Position numbers and translations under genes: made by a program. From positions 10,983,501 to 11,047,500 of the forward strand of contig NC_088310.1 in NCBI RefSeq assembly GCF_910592395.1: a DNA stretch of 64,000 bases. The letters are read 5' to 3'. This document shows, piece by piece, positions 1 to 11,478 of the stretch. Origin of the DNA: Lineus longissimus. Its lineage: Eukaryota; Nemertea; Pilidiophora; Heteronemertea; Lineidae. Each line of letters begins with the position of its first letter. Position 1 is the stretch's first letter. The notes below the pieces were generated by a model. It did no database searches, was not told the origin of the DNA, and saw nothing but the letters and a program-made list of their open reading frames with translations.

Positions 1-2206
1 CAGGCTGACTGTATGTGGCGACCTTCTGTCATTAATTGGTCACAGGGTCGTTTTAAATGAAACCCACTCGTATGTAGAAGTCGTTGTTTTAAGCATTTTA
101 TTCAAGATGATATCCAAGCGACCATTGTAAAACTCGACATAAGCTGTTACCATTAGCGCCTTAGAAGCTAAAAGCACTGCCAATCATGAAGGTTATCCCG
201 TAAAAATACGTTGACATTTGAAACTTGTTGTCGAAATCGGAGTAATTTTATCCACATAACGTATTTATTATAAAAACTACGATAATCATAATAGCTGGCA
301 TTATATCTGTGGTTCAGGCAGGTTGAAATGGACTAGTACGTGTATCAAACAAAAGGAATAAAACTGTGTTTTGCATACAAAATTTTATTTCACTTCTGCA
401 TTTACATGTTCACTGCGTTAGTGTTGCTTTGGTTGGATAGGAATAACTGCCGTCTAATAAGAGAGCAGCCCCGTATTTTCCGTAACATGCCATCTATGGT
501 AAGCAGTTACGGCAAGCGGAGTGTTTAATTGTTCAAACAACCTATCTTTCTTCAATGAACTATTGTTTTATGGCAGATAAACTGATTTTATTTGAAAAAA
601 ATATAGTTTTTTTTAAAAATAAGCTGTATTTTCTCCTAATAAGCCAGGTGGTTTAAATAAAACCTAGTCTATAAAAGTAATGGTTCAGAAAGAAACCATA
701 TTTATGCCCTAAAACATAAGTTTTTCAACCATCGGTAATAAACTTGGTTGTTTTGGAAAAAAATATTGTTTTTTTAGCAATAACTGGACAAATGGCGGAG
801 AAACCTATATTCTAGGGTAAAAAAACTAGTTTTATTGAAAAAAAGTTAGTTATTTTGCAAATAAACCTAGTTTTATTGTAAAAATATAGAGTTTTTAATG
901 TACATAGTAGACTGCTGTGTACGCAGGAACAAGTTGGTTGCATGCACAGCAGAGGCGAATTAACATAACCGCGTCATCAATGACGCCAGTTGGAGAAAAA
1001 ATGGCGGTGGCAGTGGCGGTGGAAGAATTCCCCGCTTCCCTTCAAGTTTGGGCCAATTTCTCATCCTTTCCCGCTTTCCAAACAGCTCTGTTTCGGTATC
1101 AGGAGCAACACAACGTTGCCTTTCTAATACAGCACTCGAGAACCATCGACAAACGAGAAAGAGTCTAAAAAAATGATGGGAAACCTCCACAGCACTTGAA
1201 GTACGTGTATGTCAATTAGCCCAATTTTGCAGATAAACCTGGTTTTGTTGTAAAAATAAAGTTTTTTTTGAGTAACTGGATAAACGGCATGTCTATGGCA
1301 AGCAGAGTATCCAGTATTTAAAACAACATATATTTCTTCAATAAAACTTGTATTTTCCATAACATGCCATCTATGGTAAGCAGTTATGGCAAGCGGAGTG
1401 TCCAGTTATTCAAACAACCTATGTTTCTTCAATGCAACTTGGTTTTATTGCTGATCAACTAAATTTATTTGAAAGAAGCATTGTTTTTTTAAAACAACCT
1501 ACATTTTCTCCTATAAAACCAAGTTTTATTCAATACATGAACGATTCGGTGCGAAAACTTATATTTTAGCTGATAAAATACAGGTTTTGTGTTGAAAAAC
1601 CAGTATTTTTATCATAAAATATAGGTTTATGGAAAAAAAAATGCTTACATTCTGACAAAAATAGTTGCTCCTAAACCAGATCTATTGACATTGGTTACCA
1701 GATAGTTATTTCAACATCTCCTAAATGAAGGGACAATTTAGTTCATGACTAAACATAACTAAAGGAAGCAGGTTCTGCCACCTAGAAGTAAAATGACGAA
1801 CTAAAGTAAGTGCACTGAACATCGATTATTCTTGTGGTTAAAGTCCGTATTCTCGGTATAATCGTGCAACTATTTGCGTGGGATTTTAATAATCATGCGA
1901 TGTTATCACACAACTCATCATGAGAATATCATAGTTATAATATATAGTTACTTTGTCACCAAAATGATGCCACGAATGACATTTCTTTGTATTTAGCCCA
2001 TGGCCGACATCTCTTCATAATAGGTGGTGTTCGAAAATCCCCCGAAACACAAATGTGGACGCCAATCTCATTGCTCAACCTCCTGATTCACGTGTACATT
2101 TCGCAGGCTTTGGGAAAACTCCTTTTTTTCACCAAACGTACCCGACAAACGTGAATGACTGTGCAAAGTGCATCGCACTGAGGTCGCGAATTGGATCAAT
2201 TGGATT
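1..2206 (+). repeat. Long direct repeat, copy 1 (left end cut by window)
   Basis: Matches 14089-18960 in direct orientation with only scattered substitutions and short indels once the two insertions in copy 2 are removed. The sequence is AT-rich and full of short motifs of the type aaacctagttttattg, with no convincing reading frame. Base 1 aligns with base 14089, so the true left end may lie outside the window. Similarity stops at about 2206 (18960 in copy 2). It could be a non-autonomous transposon or a segmental duplication flanking the 12 kb between the copies; target-site duplications could not be seen. Confidence 0.85.
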
Positions 2207-3490
2207 TCTACATAATGCTCCTCGAAAAATCTTTTCAATCCATCATCGATCGACGTCATAACAATGATGGGCTTGTAAATATATTTTGAAGAAAACATGA
2301 CAATTGAAATATTAAGTAAATATTTCACGTCCAGGCATAAAATATTGGCAATTATTTGTCAGGTAAAAACAGTATTTCCCTCGCAATTATCATACTGAAT
2401 ACCTGTTTTGATTAATGCAATATAATAAATTCGGTCGAGACGGTAGCATCCTAGTTATTTTCAATCGGCGGATGGACTAGCAAACGTATATAGCCATGCA
2501 AAAACTGCAGGCAAAGAAAAAGGCGGCCAAGCTACGAAAAAGGTTTCAAGCTACTGGGAACATGTCCTCCGACAATGGTGACGACGACGATGACGATGAT
2601 GACGATGACGATGATGTAACTCATTTAACTGAAATAGAGGAACGGATAGTCGGGCTTCTTGGGATCGAGCTTATCAATGGAATTGATGGTGGCATCGATA
2701 CTGCCATTCCGAAGGTGAGACTTGTATAAAATTACCTTACAGATATCGTATGAAGTAGGCGTTGATATTATAATAAGTGCAAGACTGTACAATGTAGCCT
2801 TGGCTATCAGTTAGTCCTCATAAAATGCGATTTCAACTTTCGCATCAATTTGTAGGCCCAAAGTAATTCGTCAATATGTATTACAAAAACCGAGCGCTTT
2901 TCTTTCAGAGAGTAAAAACGCCATCAGCATCCACCACATCGATTTGTCAGGATCCCTATGATTCGCCGCCGATAAGGAGCCCGAGCCCACCGTTGCGACC
3001 AGCTGGCAGTCCTACGTTACCGAGTCCATGGCGAGGTTGTAATCTATATGATTCGCCGAGGAGCCCACCAATCCCTACAAGAAGGCGAACGCCGATTCGA
3101 TCTCGATCTCGTTATAATCCATACGATTCTCCAATAAGGAGCCCAACACCACCACCACGGCCTAGGTCCAAAGGGAAGTCCATAAACAGGTAATACTCGC
3201 CGCACAAAGAAACTGTGCAAAGGAAAAATGCGCCCAAATCTAAAAGAAGTTATTAATTTTGCCGACATGTGATGACTGATATGTAAAATCCCTATAGCTG
3301 CAGTAGGATCCCAGACTCATTCAAATCACGGATCTATAAACATAATAGCGTTTATGGATCCCTTGAAAGCGTCATAGGTTGCAATTAACCTTCAAATTGG
3401 CAAATAAAGGCATCTTGTATCAACAGAGTGATGATGCTTTCCCGCCAGAACATTTTATGATGAGGTTTTTCTTTCTGTAAAATATCTAAA

Positions 3491-3736
3491 ATGCCGAGTA
3501 AGCCGGTTACGCAGAAGGCGACCGAAAGTCAAATGGGAACTGTTGCATCCAACACATTGAAGTCAGCAACGGCATCGAGTAGTTCTGCGCCATCTGCCGA
3601 ATTGGTAAAGATAGAGGGTTAACGTCTTGAGATAGACAAGCAGCGGCTTAAACTGGAAGAGCAGAGGACCCGCTTCACAGAGAGAACGGTTGAGTTACTC
3701 GAAACGTTGGTGTCATCACTCGTGCCTGCTGAGTAG
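3491..3736 (+). pseudogene. C-terminal fragment of a transposon accessory-type protein
   Basis: One frame from ATG 3491 runs through a Ser/Thr/Ala-rich stretch, hits a TAA at 3620-3622, and continues in the same frame as a charged helical segment (LEIDKQRLKLEEQRTRF) to a TAG at 3734. Such Glu/Lys/Arg helices end the Myb/SANT- or MADF-like partner proteins of Harbinger transposons. Upstream, 2496-2729 (an Asp run encoded by GAC/GAT repeats) and 2876-3193 (Pro/Ser/Arg-rich, with repeated YDSP) may be further exons of the same gene, but no DNA-binding domain is visible. It converges on the HARBI1-type gene to its right, a common Harbinger arrangement. The assignment is by context only. Confidence 0.35.
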
Positions 3737-4112
3737 GATGAGCGCTCCGTCGTTCCACCTGCGCAAAACAGCAATACCATTCCTGCTTCCGTCGATAAAT
3801 CAACGTGGGATACTTCCTTTAACATATTTACTGCACTAAAAAAGGCCATACCAAAGAAGTAAACTAACAATTTGGTTTTGCTACTCTTGCTTGCCATTAT
3901 ATTTTCTAAAACGTGCCTTAATACATCCGCAGGCCTACATCTATAGGAGGTTACCTCTGGTCATTTGATTGTTAAAATTCTGGAGACGTTTTGCATCAAA
4001 TGACGCCACTTGATCTGTTTAAGAGATTTATGCATCGGTTTGTACTGTGCTTAGTTCATTTCTGATTAAATTCCAAGAATTCGGTAATTAATCGTTTCTT
4101 CACATGTTTTAA

Positions 4113-6969
4113 TCAAACCCAAAAGTTCTCTCTTATAACTCTTGCTCTAGCCCTTTCCCCGTCTTCATCATCGACCAGTTGTAGAGGTGGATTGGTGTCA
4201 TTGTCCGGATTGTCATCATTATTTAAAGGCACACCTGGTGGAAGAGGTACACCGCGTTCTTCACAAATGCTGTGTAACACGGCCCTTGCCACCACAACCT
4301 TGCAACGCTTCGCAGGCAATAATCGAAGGACTCCCTCTGAAATTACAATTATATAAACATGTAAATTATGAAAGTCATTGTAAATCTCCAATGTGATTTC
4401 AAACCCAACAATATTTTATTCGACGTTATCATAATATTCACACAAATTGAAGCAGAGGGGTTATGGGTGATGGACTTGGCTGATCAACTACAAAAGAAAT
4501 GTACGCGATTAAAAATTGTCAATTACCTTCTTTGTTAAGGCATAACCATCTCGACTTCCAACGGCCAAATGTCCTTTCGATAATCGAACGTGTTCGCCTA
4601 TGATGGACGTTGTACCGCAGTTCGGCGTGATCTTGTGGATTTCGAACAGGAGTCATCAGCCAAGGTTTTAGTCCATATGCGGAGTCGCCGAGCAAATACG
4701 CACCATTACCAATTCCGTGTTCCATGTCTTCGCTAAGTCGACAATTAGACCAAATGAATGCGTCGTGGGTAGCTCCGGACCAACGAGCAATGATATTTGA
4801 GAACTTCATATCATGGGTGCATACACCCTGTATATTTAAAGAATGAAATGTCTTTCTGCAGACATATGCTGGTTCATTTTGCGTTGGAGCCTTGATGGGA
4901 ACCAAACTTCCATCCACACATCCAATGACGTTTGGAATTCTATGTCTTTCAGTATAAAAACCATCGGATATACTGTAAAATCTGACTAAAAACATCACTA
5001 CTGGGACCAGAACGTCCAGCCCACTTTGGCAAGGTGGGGGTGGTTAACCTATTGAATATGCGTGCTTTTATCCAATCATTGTTAAAGACCATGCATAAAC
5101 AGATGGAGCTTAGTTGACTAGGCATTAGTATGATCCTGTAGGCCTGATCGTGATAACTTTTCATGAAATGGATTGTACGCTGATACCAATGTAGACCAAT
5201 TTCTATAAGGGGTGTCACAAAAAAAAAGATGACTGAAATTGATTCAGTGCTTTATGAAAGCCGGTTTTTTCTTAGGCTTTTTTGGGTGTTGGCTGTTTTG
5301 GCCTATAAAATGCTTGGTTTCAGTAGGCTTCGTTTGCACACACGTCTATTATACCGCCAGTAGGATGAATCCTGAAAGACGCTTGAATGCCAGGAAACGC
5401 TCTTATACCGTCTCTGAAAAAATCAAGTACCTCCGAGACTTTGAAGAAGCTTTGCTAAATGGTGATGTCACCTCTATGAAGGAGTTTGCAGAGCACTATA
5501 AGATATCCATCCACACGTTCCGCCAGTGGAACCTACAGAGGCTAGAAGACCAAGAAACGGAGCATCATGGCAAGAAGAGGAAGGTCCGAGAGCCAAGCAA
5601 TGGATGGTGACCTGAGGTGGAGGATCAGCTCCGCGTATGGATCCAGCAGCACATCCCTGGGGCAGCCGTTAGACCTTACGGTGATGAAGTCTTTTAAATC
5701 CAACGCGCGAACGGCATGGAAGGCATGGAAAACGGCGAACACTGATCAGGAGGGCGGATGTGATAAGATTGGACTTGCGGACGTTATACGCATTGTGAAC
5801 GATGCATGGGAGGCTGTTAGTCCGCAGGTCATCATAAATGGATTTGAAGCGGCATTTCGTGCTGTCCATGTTGATGCTGGGCCACATCAAGTCGTCGATG
5901 AAGATGCTGAAGAGGATGGCCTAAAATTCAGGCATCTTCTCGCAGATGAAGTGGAAGGTTAGATTCCTTGATGAGGGTGTAACCTACAAAACTGTGGCTA
6001 ACTTTCATCTTCTCCGTTATGGACTCGATAGAACAATCCTTCAGACTGTTGGATCAGGGGCTCATTTGTAAAACGGTATCAGGACATTTGCAACCCGGAC
6101 TTTTGCCACCCAGACATTTGCCACCCGGAAAAGGGTGAGGGTTAGGGTTAGTTTTAGGTGCAAAAATCTTGTAAAACATCAAAGAAAAGCATGTGTACTC
6201 AGCAAAGCCTTATCCTGTAAAAAAATTGAAAAATAAAAAGAGTCTAGAGTTCATTTTTTTGAGACAACCTGTACAGCTGTTTGATTCACGGCCCATTGGC
6301 CTAATGCAATGAATGCCTTGATTCACAAATGACCTGAACTGATTACCACTATTCCATTTCACAATAGGCCTCCTGCTAATGTCACATTACTGCCTATTTG
6401 TGTTGGGAAACCAACCAGAAAGCAGCTTGTATAATGTGTAGCCATGTGACCGTGATAGTAATAAAGTGGGCTGATCTGTAGAAGTGATGTTTTAAGTCCG
6501 ATTGTACAGTAATTTCTTGGGTGGCTGGGTTACGGGGGAAACATATGAATTGCTCTGCTTTCCTGGCCAGTGCTTCTGATACTCTTGTGACGATTCGCGA
6601 TACCGTAGGTTGACTGAGATGAACCATATCCGAATTGCTCATTTGAAGACACCCTGTTGCATAAAATCGAATTGCTGTAAGGACTTGCAGTGTGCAAGGC
6701 ACAGCATGAGATCTCATTTTTGGATGTGCAACATCGTCATGCAAGAGATCAATCACCTCCAGAATCACTGGTCTAGGCATTCTATATCGTCGGAAGAGCT
6801 GTGCATCATTGAATGTATCCAAAGGGTGGACCCGATCTCTAAAAATACGCTCTCGACGAAATGCGCGTTCATTTTCTTCCTCAAGTGCGACTAGAGCGGC
6901 AGCCATTTCAGCGAAGTGAACTTTACGTGCACCAGAAGGCTGACGTAGACTTGCGCGCATGTTACGCAT
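4113..6969 (-). CDS. HARBI1-type PIF/Harbinger transposase (DDE_Tnp_4), split by a long intron
   Basis: Three segments form one transposase. The N-terminal segment, 6969 to about 6508, contains the helical region ending in QFICFPRNPATQEI. The catalytic segment, about 4990 to 4527, has the DDE residues in GCVDGS, LLGDSAYG and IIERTFGRWK. A C-terminal segment, 4336 to 4113, carries RLLPAKRCKVVVARAVLHSIC and an acidic tail. The 4527/4336 junction has canonical splice sites (AAG|GTAATT and TTTCAG) and keeps frame; the exact acceptor of the catalytic exon is uncertain. The catalytic triad is intact. The gap between the first two segments holds a pogo-like fragment. This enzyme cuts and pastes its element with a 3 bp TWA target preference. 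The outer ends of this element were not found. Confidence 0.75.
5239..5962 (+). pseudogene. Pogo/Tigger-like transposase remnant with internal deletion
   Basis: 5366-5610 encodes a helix-turn-helix segment (RSYTVSEKIKYLRDFEEALL, then KEFAEHYKISIHTFRQW) typical of the DNA-binding N-terminus of pogo-like transposases. In another frame, 5690-5960 encodes FKSNARTAWKAWKTAN and a DVIRIVNDAWEAVSPQVI segment that resembles the extreme C-terminus of the same family. The DDE core between them is absent, so this is an internal-deletion derivative. It lies on the plus strand inside the long gap of the minus-strand HARBI1-type gene. Family calls rest on motif shape only. Confidence 0.5.
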
Positions 6970-7114
6970 TGACGTAACTCTGTGAATACCACGAACTGTC
7001 TAAATGGCTGATAAGTCATGGATTATGCCCGCCGTTCACGATCAAATTTTTTGGTCAAATCTGTTGGTCAAACTTTTGTGTCAAATTTTCTAGTTTAGCC
7101 GCCCGTCGTGCACG

Positions 7115-9227
7115 ATGGATTTATTTCATCAAATCTTTTCCAATATGGCTCCCGTGCAATCAAGACTGATTGCGGCAGCTGCTGCATGTGCAGCCGTAAT
7201 TGCAATTGCTGCAGCTATGGTATTGCAAAAAAAGAAGAGGCGCCGTCGAAAAAAGATTTGGGTCAAGAAGTGGATCCTTCGAAGACCGACAAAAGGATCG
7301 TATGCCATGCTGGTAGACGAACTGAGATTAGAAGATCCTGCCTCTTATAAGAATTATCTTTGGATGAATGAGGATAATTTCATGGAGCTAGTGGACCGAG
7401 TTACTCCGTATATGAAGAAGATGGACACAAATATGCGTATGGCCATCACTCCAGCCGAACGTCTCGCCATTACCCTTCGTTTCCTTGCGACTGGTGAAAC
7501 GTTCCAGAGCCTACAATTTTCGACGCGGATCGGTGCCAGAACAATGAGCGACATCATACCAGAGATGTGCAGTGTCATCTTCGAGACTCTAAAGACAGAT
7601 TTCATTAAGGCAAGCTATACATGGTGGGTGTGGGCACGATTGTTGCTGGAGGCTGACGAATTAGTAACGAGCAACACATATCATGTCAAATTATTTGGAC
7701 AATTTATTCTGGTCTATAGGCATAATTAATAATGTGCCCTGCTAGATATAAATGTATGATGATTGCTCTATTTATTAGTACAGTGTTTCATACATAGCAT
7801 TAGCCAGGATGTCTGAGGTAGCCGCATCTCGGGCTGATGGAACAACTACTTTGTGAACAGTGGTGGCTCTGGGTGTAACATCTGCAGGCCTACTGCTTGT
7901 AGGTACAAATTTCTGTGGGCAGAAAGTATTAGGAGTACCAACAGTGAGTGGCAAATATGTGCCTTCAGAAATGCGAGTATTATTAGAGATTGCAGAGCCC
8001 ATTGAGTGTTTTTGGTTCTTCCTCATCAACTCTGACTCCTGCCCTTCTAGCAGAGCCAGCATTATTTTCCTTTTTGTACTTTGTCGAAAATCTGGAGATT
8101 GAATTTGACGCATTTCGGAAGCCACATATTTTCCAAATACATCAAATGCGTCATCAGCCTTGTCGGTTGTGTTCGAAGCAAGTGCAGCATCCTTCAACTC
8201 CGTCATAACATTTGTGGCAGTGTGAAAAATGGAGGATTCGGCAGACATCCTTTTTTTTCCTTTTCTTTTTGGTTTCCAATCAGCTACTTCGTAGTTGGAC
8301 TTTTTTGTTGCAGTTGATGATCCTGTTTCTTCCAGATCTTGGGAATCGGCCGCAAACTCATCGAGCGAGATGTCGTCATCTGACAAACCCTGGAAAAAAG
8401 TAATAATTAAATAATCTGAAAAAAATATGTTATTTTTTCAGTTGCCCTCGACTGAACAGGAATGGCGAATGGTGGCCGAAGAATTTGAGAAGAAGTGGAA
8501 TTTACCCCACTGTTTAGGGCAATGGATGGCAAACATGTTGTCTTTCGGTCACCTCTATGATTAGGGTCATACTTCTACAACTATAGGGTACCCATAGTTT
8601 AGTTCTCTTTGCACTGGTCGATGCAGATTATAAATTCTTGATGGTTGACGCTGGAACGAATGGTCGTGTGGGAGATGGAGGCGTCTTTAGAAAGAGTGAC
8701 CTGAACAAAGCCATGAACGATGGAACAATTAATTTCCCAAAGGATGAACTCCTACAAAGTTGCAATACACCCATCCCCTACTTTTTCGTAGCGGACGATG
8801 CCTTCCCTCTCCAGAGGGACATCATGAAGCCGTATCCGTTCCGGAATCTTGATGCAGGGCCAGACGTGTTGTCGAGAATGCGTTTGGTATTCTTGCGAAC
8901 CGTTTCAGAGTGTTCCTCTCCCCCATATTGCTGTCTCCTGAGAAGGTTCAGCTGATAATTCTTGCAGCTTGTGCCCTACACAACCTTCTTCGAGTCACGA
9001 ATACCAACCGGTATTTCCCTCCGAGTTCTGTTGACAGGGAGGACATGAACCTCGGAGTTATAGTCAAGGGCGATTGGAGAGATGTTAAGAAATCAGAGGA
9101 GGCCTACGAAGACATTACATGTCAAGCTGGCAACAGGTATGCCAAAGATCCTCAGGCCCAAAGAAACGAATTATGCCGTTATGTGAATGGTGTCGGCAAA
9201 GTGCCATGGCAAGATAAATTTTTGTAG
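7115..9227 (+). pseudogene. Harbinger transposase, decayed
   Basis: 7115-7618 encodes the N-terminal part (LVDELRLEDPASYKNYLWMN, then MRMAITPAERLAITLRFLATG). A possible GC donor follows (AAG|GCAAGC). A second segment after the acceptor at 8441 has STEQEWRMVAEEFEKKW and the first catalytic Asp region, but a missing base breaks the frame right at that Asp. 8590-8880 carries LVDADYKFLMVDAGTNGR and the second Asp (FFVADDAFPL). The catalytic Glu motif (ENAFGILANRF) is in a different frame near 8876, after an apparent deletion of the preceding Arg-rich stretch. 8948-9227 is the C-terminus. At least two frame breaks make it non-functional. Confidence 0.8.
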
Positions 9228-10340
9228 ATGGTATAGGATACGATGCCAACTGTTCGCTTGTTGGAAAGTCAACGGACTTGTTGAAATGTCTTATTTCTTC
9301 ATGTCGGTAGGAAACCTCGGTAGGAAACCTCGCAAAAAAAATGTGGAGCATCCCATAATAAAATTATATTCTTTAAACGTCCGTAGTATTAGGAATCCTT
9401 ATAAGGAATAACAGGATAGTTAAGATTTCCATATTAACAGGCTATATGCTAATGACGTCACTCATTACTTCTTGAGAGGTTTCCTTTAAGTTGTTCAAGA
9501 ATAGGGCTCTGGCCTACATGTACCATTCGTACCCGGTATCGTATTAACGGGTTCAGATAGCGCAGTATGCTGTACATCTTGTTTCTTAAAGCGAACTGGA
9601 ACCGCCGAGCGATTTATTCAACTTTTCGACTTTCACCGCCCGAGAAAGTCGAACTTCCAACTTCATATTCGAGTTCAAATTTGTAGCTCCGCCCCCAGTG
9701 CCCGAGCATGCGCAGTTCAATTTGTTATCATTGAGAATCATGTGAGAATCACGTGAGTCATGCGATCTTTCATTCATGAGTTTTTGTAGTAAATTCCATA
9801 GTAGTGACGTCATTCAATGATTGACAGCTAGGCGCCATGTTTCATTCATGCCTCGTTCTGATCACCCGATACGCGGGAAATGAAAACGAGGTCATACGAA
9901 CTGGCTCGGCGGTTCCAGTTCGCTTTAATTAAGTAAATCATGTTAATATCAATTACCCTGTATGTTCCTACTTCAGCTGCAGTGCTTTTGGTCATGGAGG
10001 ATGTCCTCGATCGAGGCTCAATGTGATCTTTCAGAAAAAGCATTTTTTCGAACCACCACACTGACGGCTTGTATGCATCGTTGGCACCAGCTCCGCTTTT
10101 GTTGTTTTTCTTCACTTTGTCGATCTCCCTGGCAAAGTGACTTCGCAGTCCATTAATCTTTTTCTTTACGATGTCGACAGTGATTCTTGACATTTCATTT
10201 GACAGGGCATCAGTGATGCCTTGATAGCCCAGTTCCTTCTTCACTCTGTTGTGGTACAATGGATCTTTCGTATTGTAGAGTATAGGGCGAGCCCTATACT
10301 CTTCGATCAACGCATCTACAGTATTTTGTGTCCAAACCAT
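7775..10340 (-). CDS. MADF-BESS protein, Harbinger accessory DNA-binding protein
   Basis: There are two exons. Exon 1, 10340-9972, encodes a MADF domain (WTQNTVDALIEEYRARPILY ... WWFEKMLFLKDHI). Exon 2, 8389-7775, encodes an acidic linker, a basic patch (KPKRKGKKR) and a BESS-like motif (DAFDVFGKYVASEMRQI). The donor (GAA|GTAGGA) and acceptor (TTTTCCAG) are canonical, both in phase 0, and joining them gives 328 open codons including the stop. In Harbinger transposons the Myb/MADF partner binds subterminal DNA and brings the transposase to the ends. Exon 2 lies antisense inside the presumed intron of the transposase, and the transposase catalytic region lies inside this gene's intron. Start alternatives upstream (up to 10436) are open. 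Confidence 0.75.
9590..9924. mobile_element. 335 bp MITE with TTAA target duplication
   Basis: The ends AGCGAACTGGAACCGCCGAG and its complement form perfect terminal inverted repeats, bordered by TTAA on both sides (9586-9589 and 9925-9928). TTAA duplication points to a piggyBac- or Kolobok-mobilised element. There is no coding capacity. It sits within the Harbinger element, in the intron of the MADF-BESS gene, so it arrived later. Confidence 0.85.
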
Positions 10341-10840
10341 CTTGGTACAAGCCTGCGTTTCGACCGAGTGCGCAGGTTTGGTGCAAGTTGCTTGTATAAA
10401 GTGTACCTGAATTATTTCTTGGCGCATAATACTCATTATATAACTATTAACTGTCTTTGTCGCTGTCCCGGCTCACAAAGGATCGGTACAGTATATGAAT
10501 AGGCATACCTATTTGGACAGCTCGGATAGTGAAAGACCATGCTTTAATTGTTACTAAAAACACCTGAAAAAAAACCCCATCTAATTGATGTGTTCATTGA
10601 TTGATGGCCCGATAATATTGAAATGGCTACTGTGACTCAAACGGTTAATCGTAGAGAAAAAAATCCAATCCCGCCGCTCACGATCCAATATTTCCGAATC
10701 GTACTAAATAAATAGGACCGGTTCTATCCACAACAATTTTTATCCTAGGAACATATTTCATCCAATTTCCCGTCGTTCACGATCAAACTTTTTGGTCATA
10801 ATTTTTTGGTCAAATTAAATTTGATCGTGAACGGCGGGCA

Positions 10841-11015
10841 TAAGTCACCTTTACGTTTGCGTAATTTGTTAAGTGAACATTGTGAATCAGGATCATGTAG
10901 ACGTAAGACAACGTTGCGCAATTGCGCAGTTTAAGTGAGCATTGTGAATAGAACTTAGCTAGTTAAGTGACCTTTACGTTTGCGTAAACTGCTAAGTGAG
11001 CTTTGTGAATCAGGT
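10841..11015. repeat. Duplicated 50 bp motif next to the Harbinger right end
   Basis: The motif taag(t)caccTTTACGTTTGCGTAA followed by a gtgaatcagg core occurs at 10841-10893 and again at 10965-11015. It could be the terminal region of the older element into which the 7026-10840 Harbinger inserted. A matching inverted left end was not found. Confidence 0.5.
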
Positions 11016-11478
11016 CCCTGGTGTAAATTGCCGTAAATATGTTGTGTTTTATCGCCGATTTCGTCAGCTTGAACTTGATGGCCACCATTTGCAATTTCAC
11101 ATCATCGATGACGTCAGAGGTAAAAATAATGCCATGAAATATTGAAAATTATTTCACCTTAGTTATCCCCCTAAATGACGTGACATGACTGGCTCACATT
11201 CGAATGAGGTATGATAAAAATAAATATCACCAGGAATACGTAATTTTATTCTCGATTATTATATATTTTTTGCAATGCTTTCAAGCTTTTACTGTATGTC
11301 ATAAAGTCATTCTTATGCGCCGCCTGAACGAGTGATTTCTATGACTGTGGCCTGTGACGTAACTAACCATGGCATCTTGGCGGATAAGGTTGAAATGCAG
11401 GCATAGTTTGAAAAGAATGTTAAAGAAACGACCTAACCTCAGCTCTGCTCTAGTTTTTCAATTCAATTTCAAACATGG

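Larger units (their letters stand above)
7026..10840. mobile_element. PIF/Harbinger DNA transposon, 3.8 kb
   Basis: The left end starts TGCCCGCCGTTCACGATCAA at 7026; the right end is its exact complement, finishing at 10840. It is bordered by TTA (7023-7025) and TAA (10841-10843), both fitting the Harbinger TWA target, though the two are not identical. Subterminal copies of the end motif occur near 7090, 10667 and 10770. Inside are a plus-strand transposase pseudogene and a minus-strand MADF-BESS gene, the standard two-gene content of Harbinger elements. Confidence 0.85.

Noticed and set aside
917-1168. ORF repeated in both long-repeat copies
   Set aside because: Frame ends differ between copies (a shift near 15108) and no domain is present; repeat sequence.
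2496-2729. Asp-rich ORF as an independent gene
   Set aside because: The Asp run comes from a GAY repeat; at most an exon of the accessory-type gene.
6129-6160. Telomere-like gggttagggttag
   Set aside because: Only two units in non-repetitive surroundings; chance or microsatellite seed.
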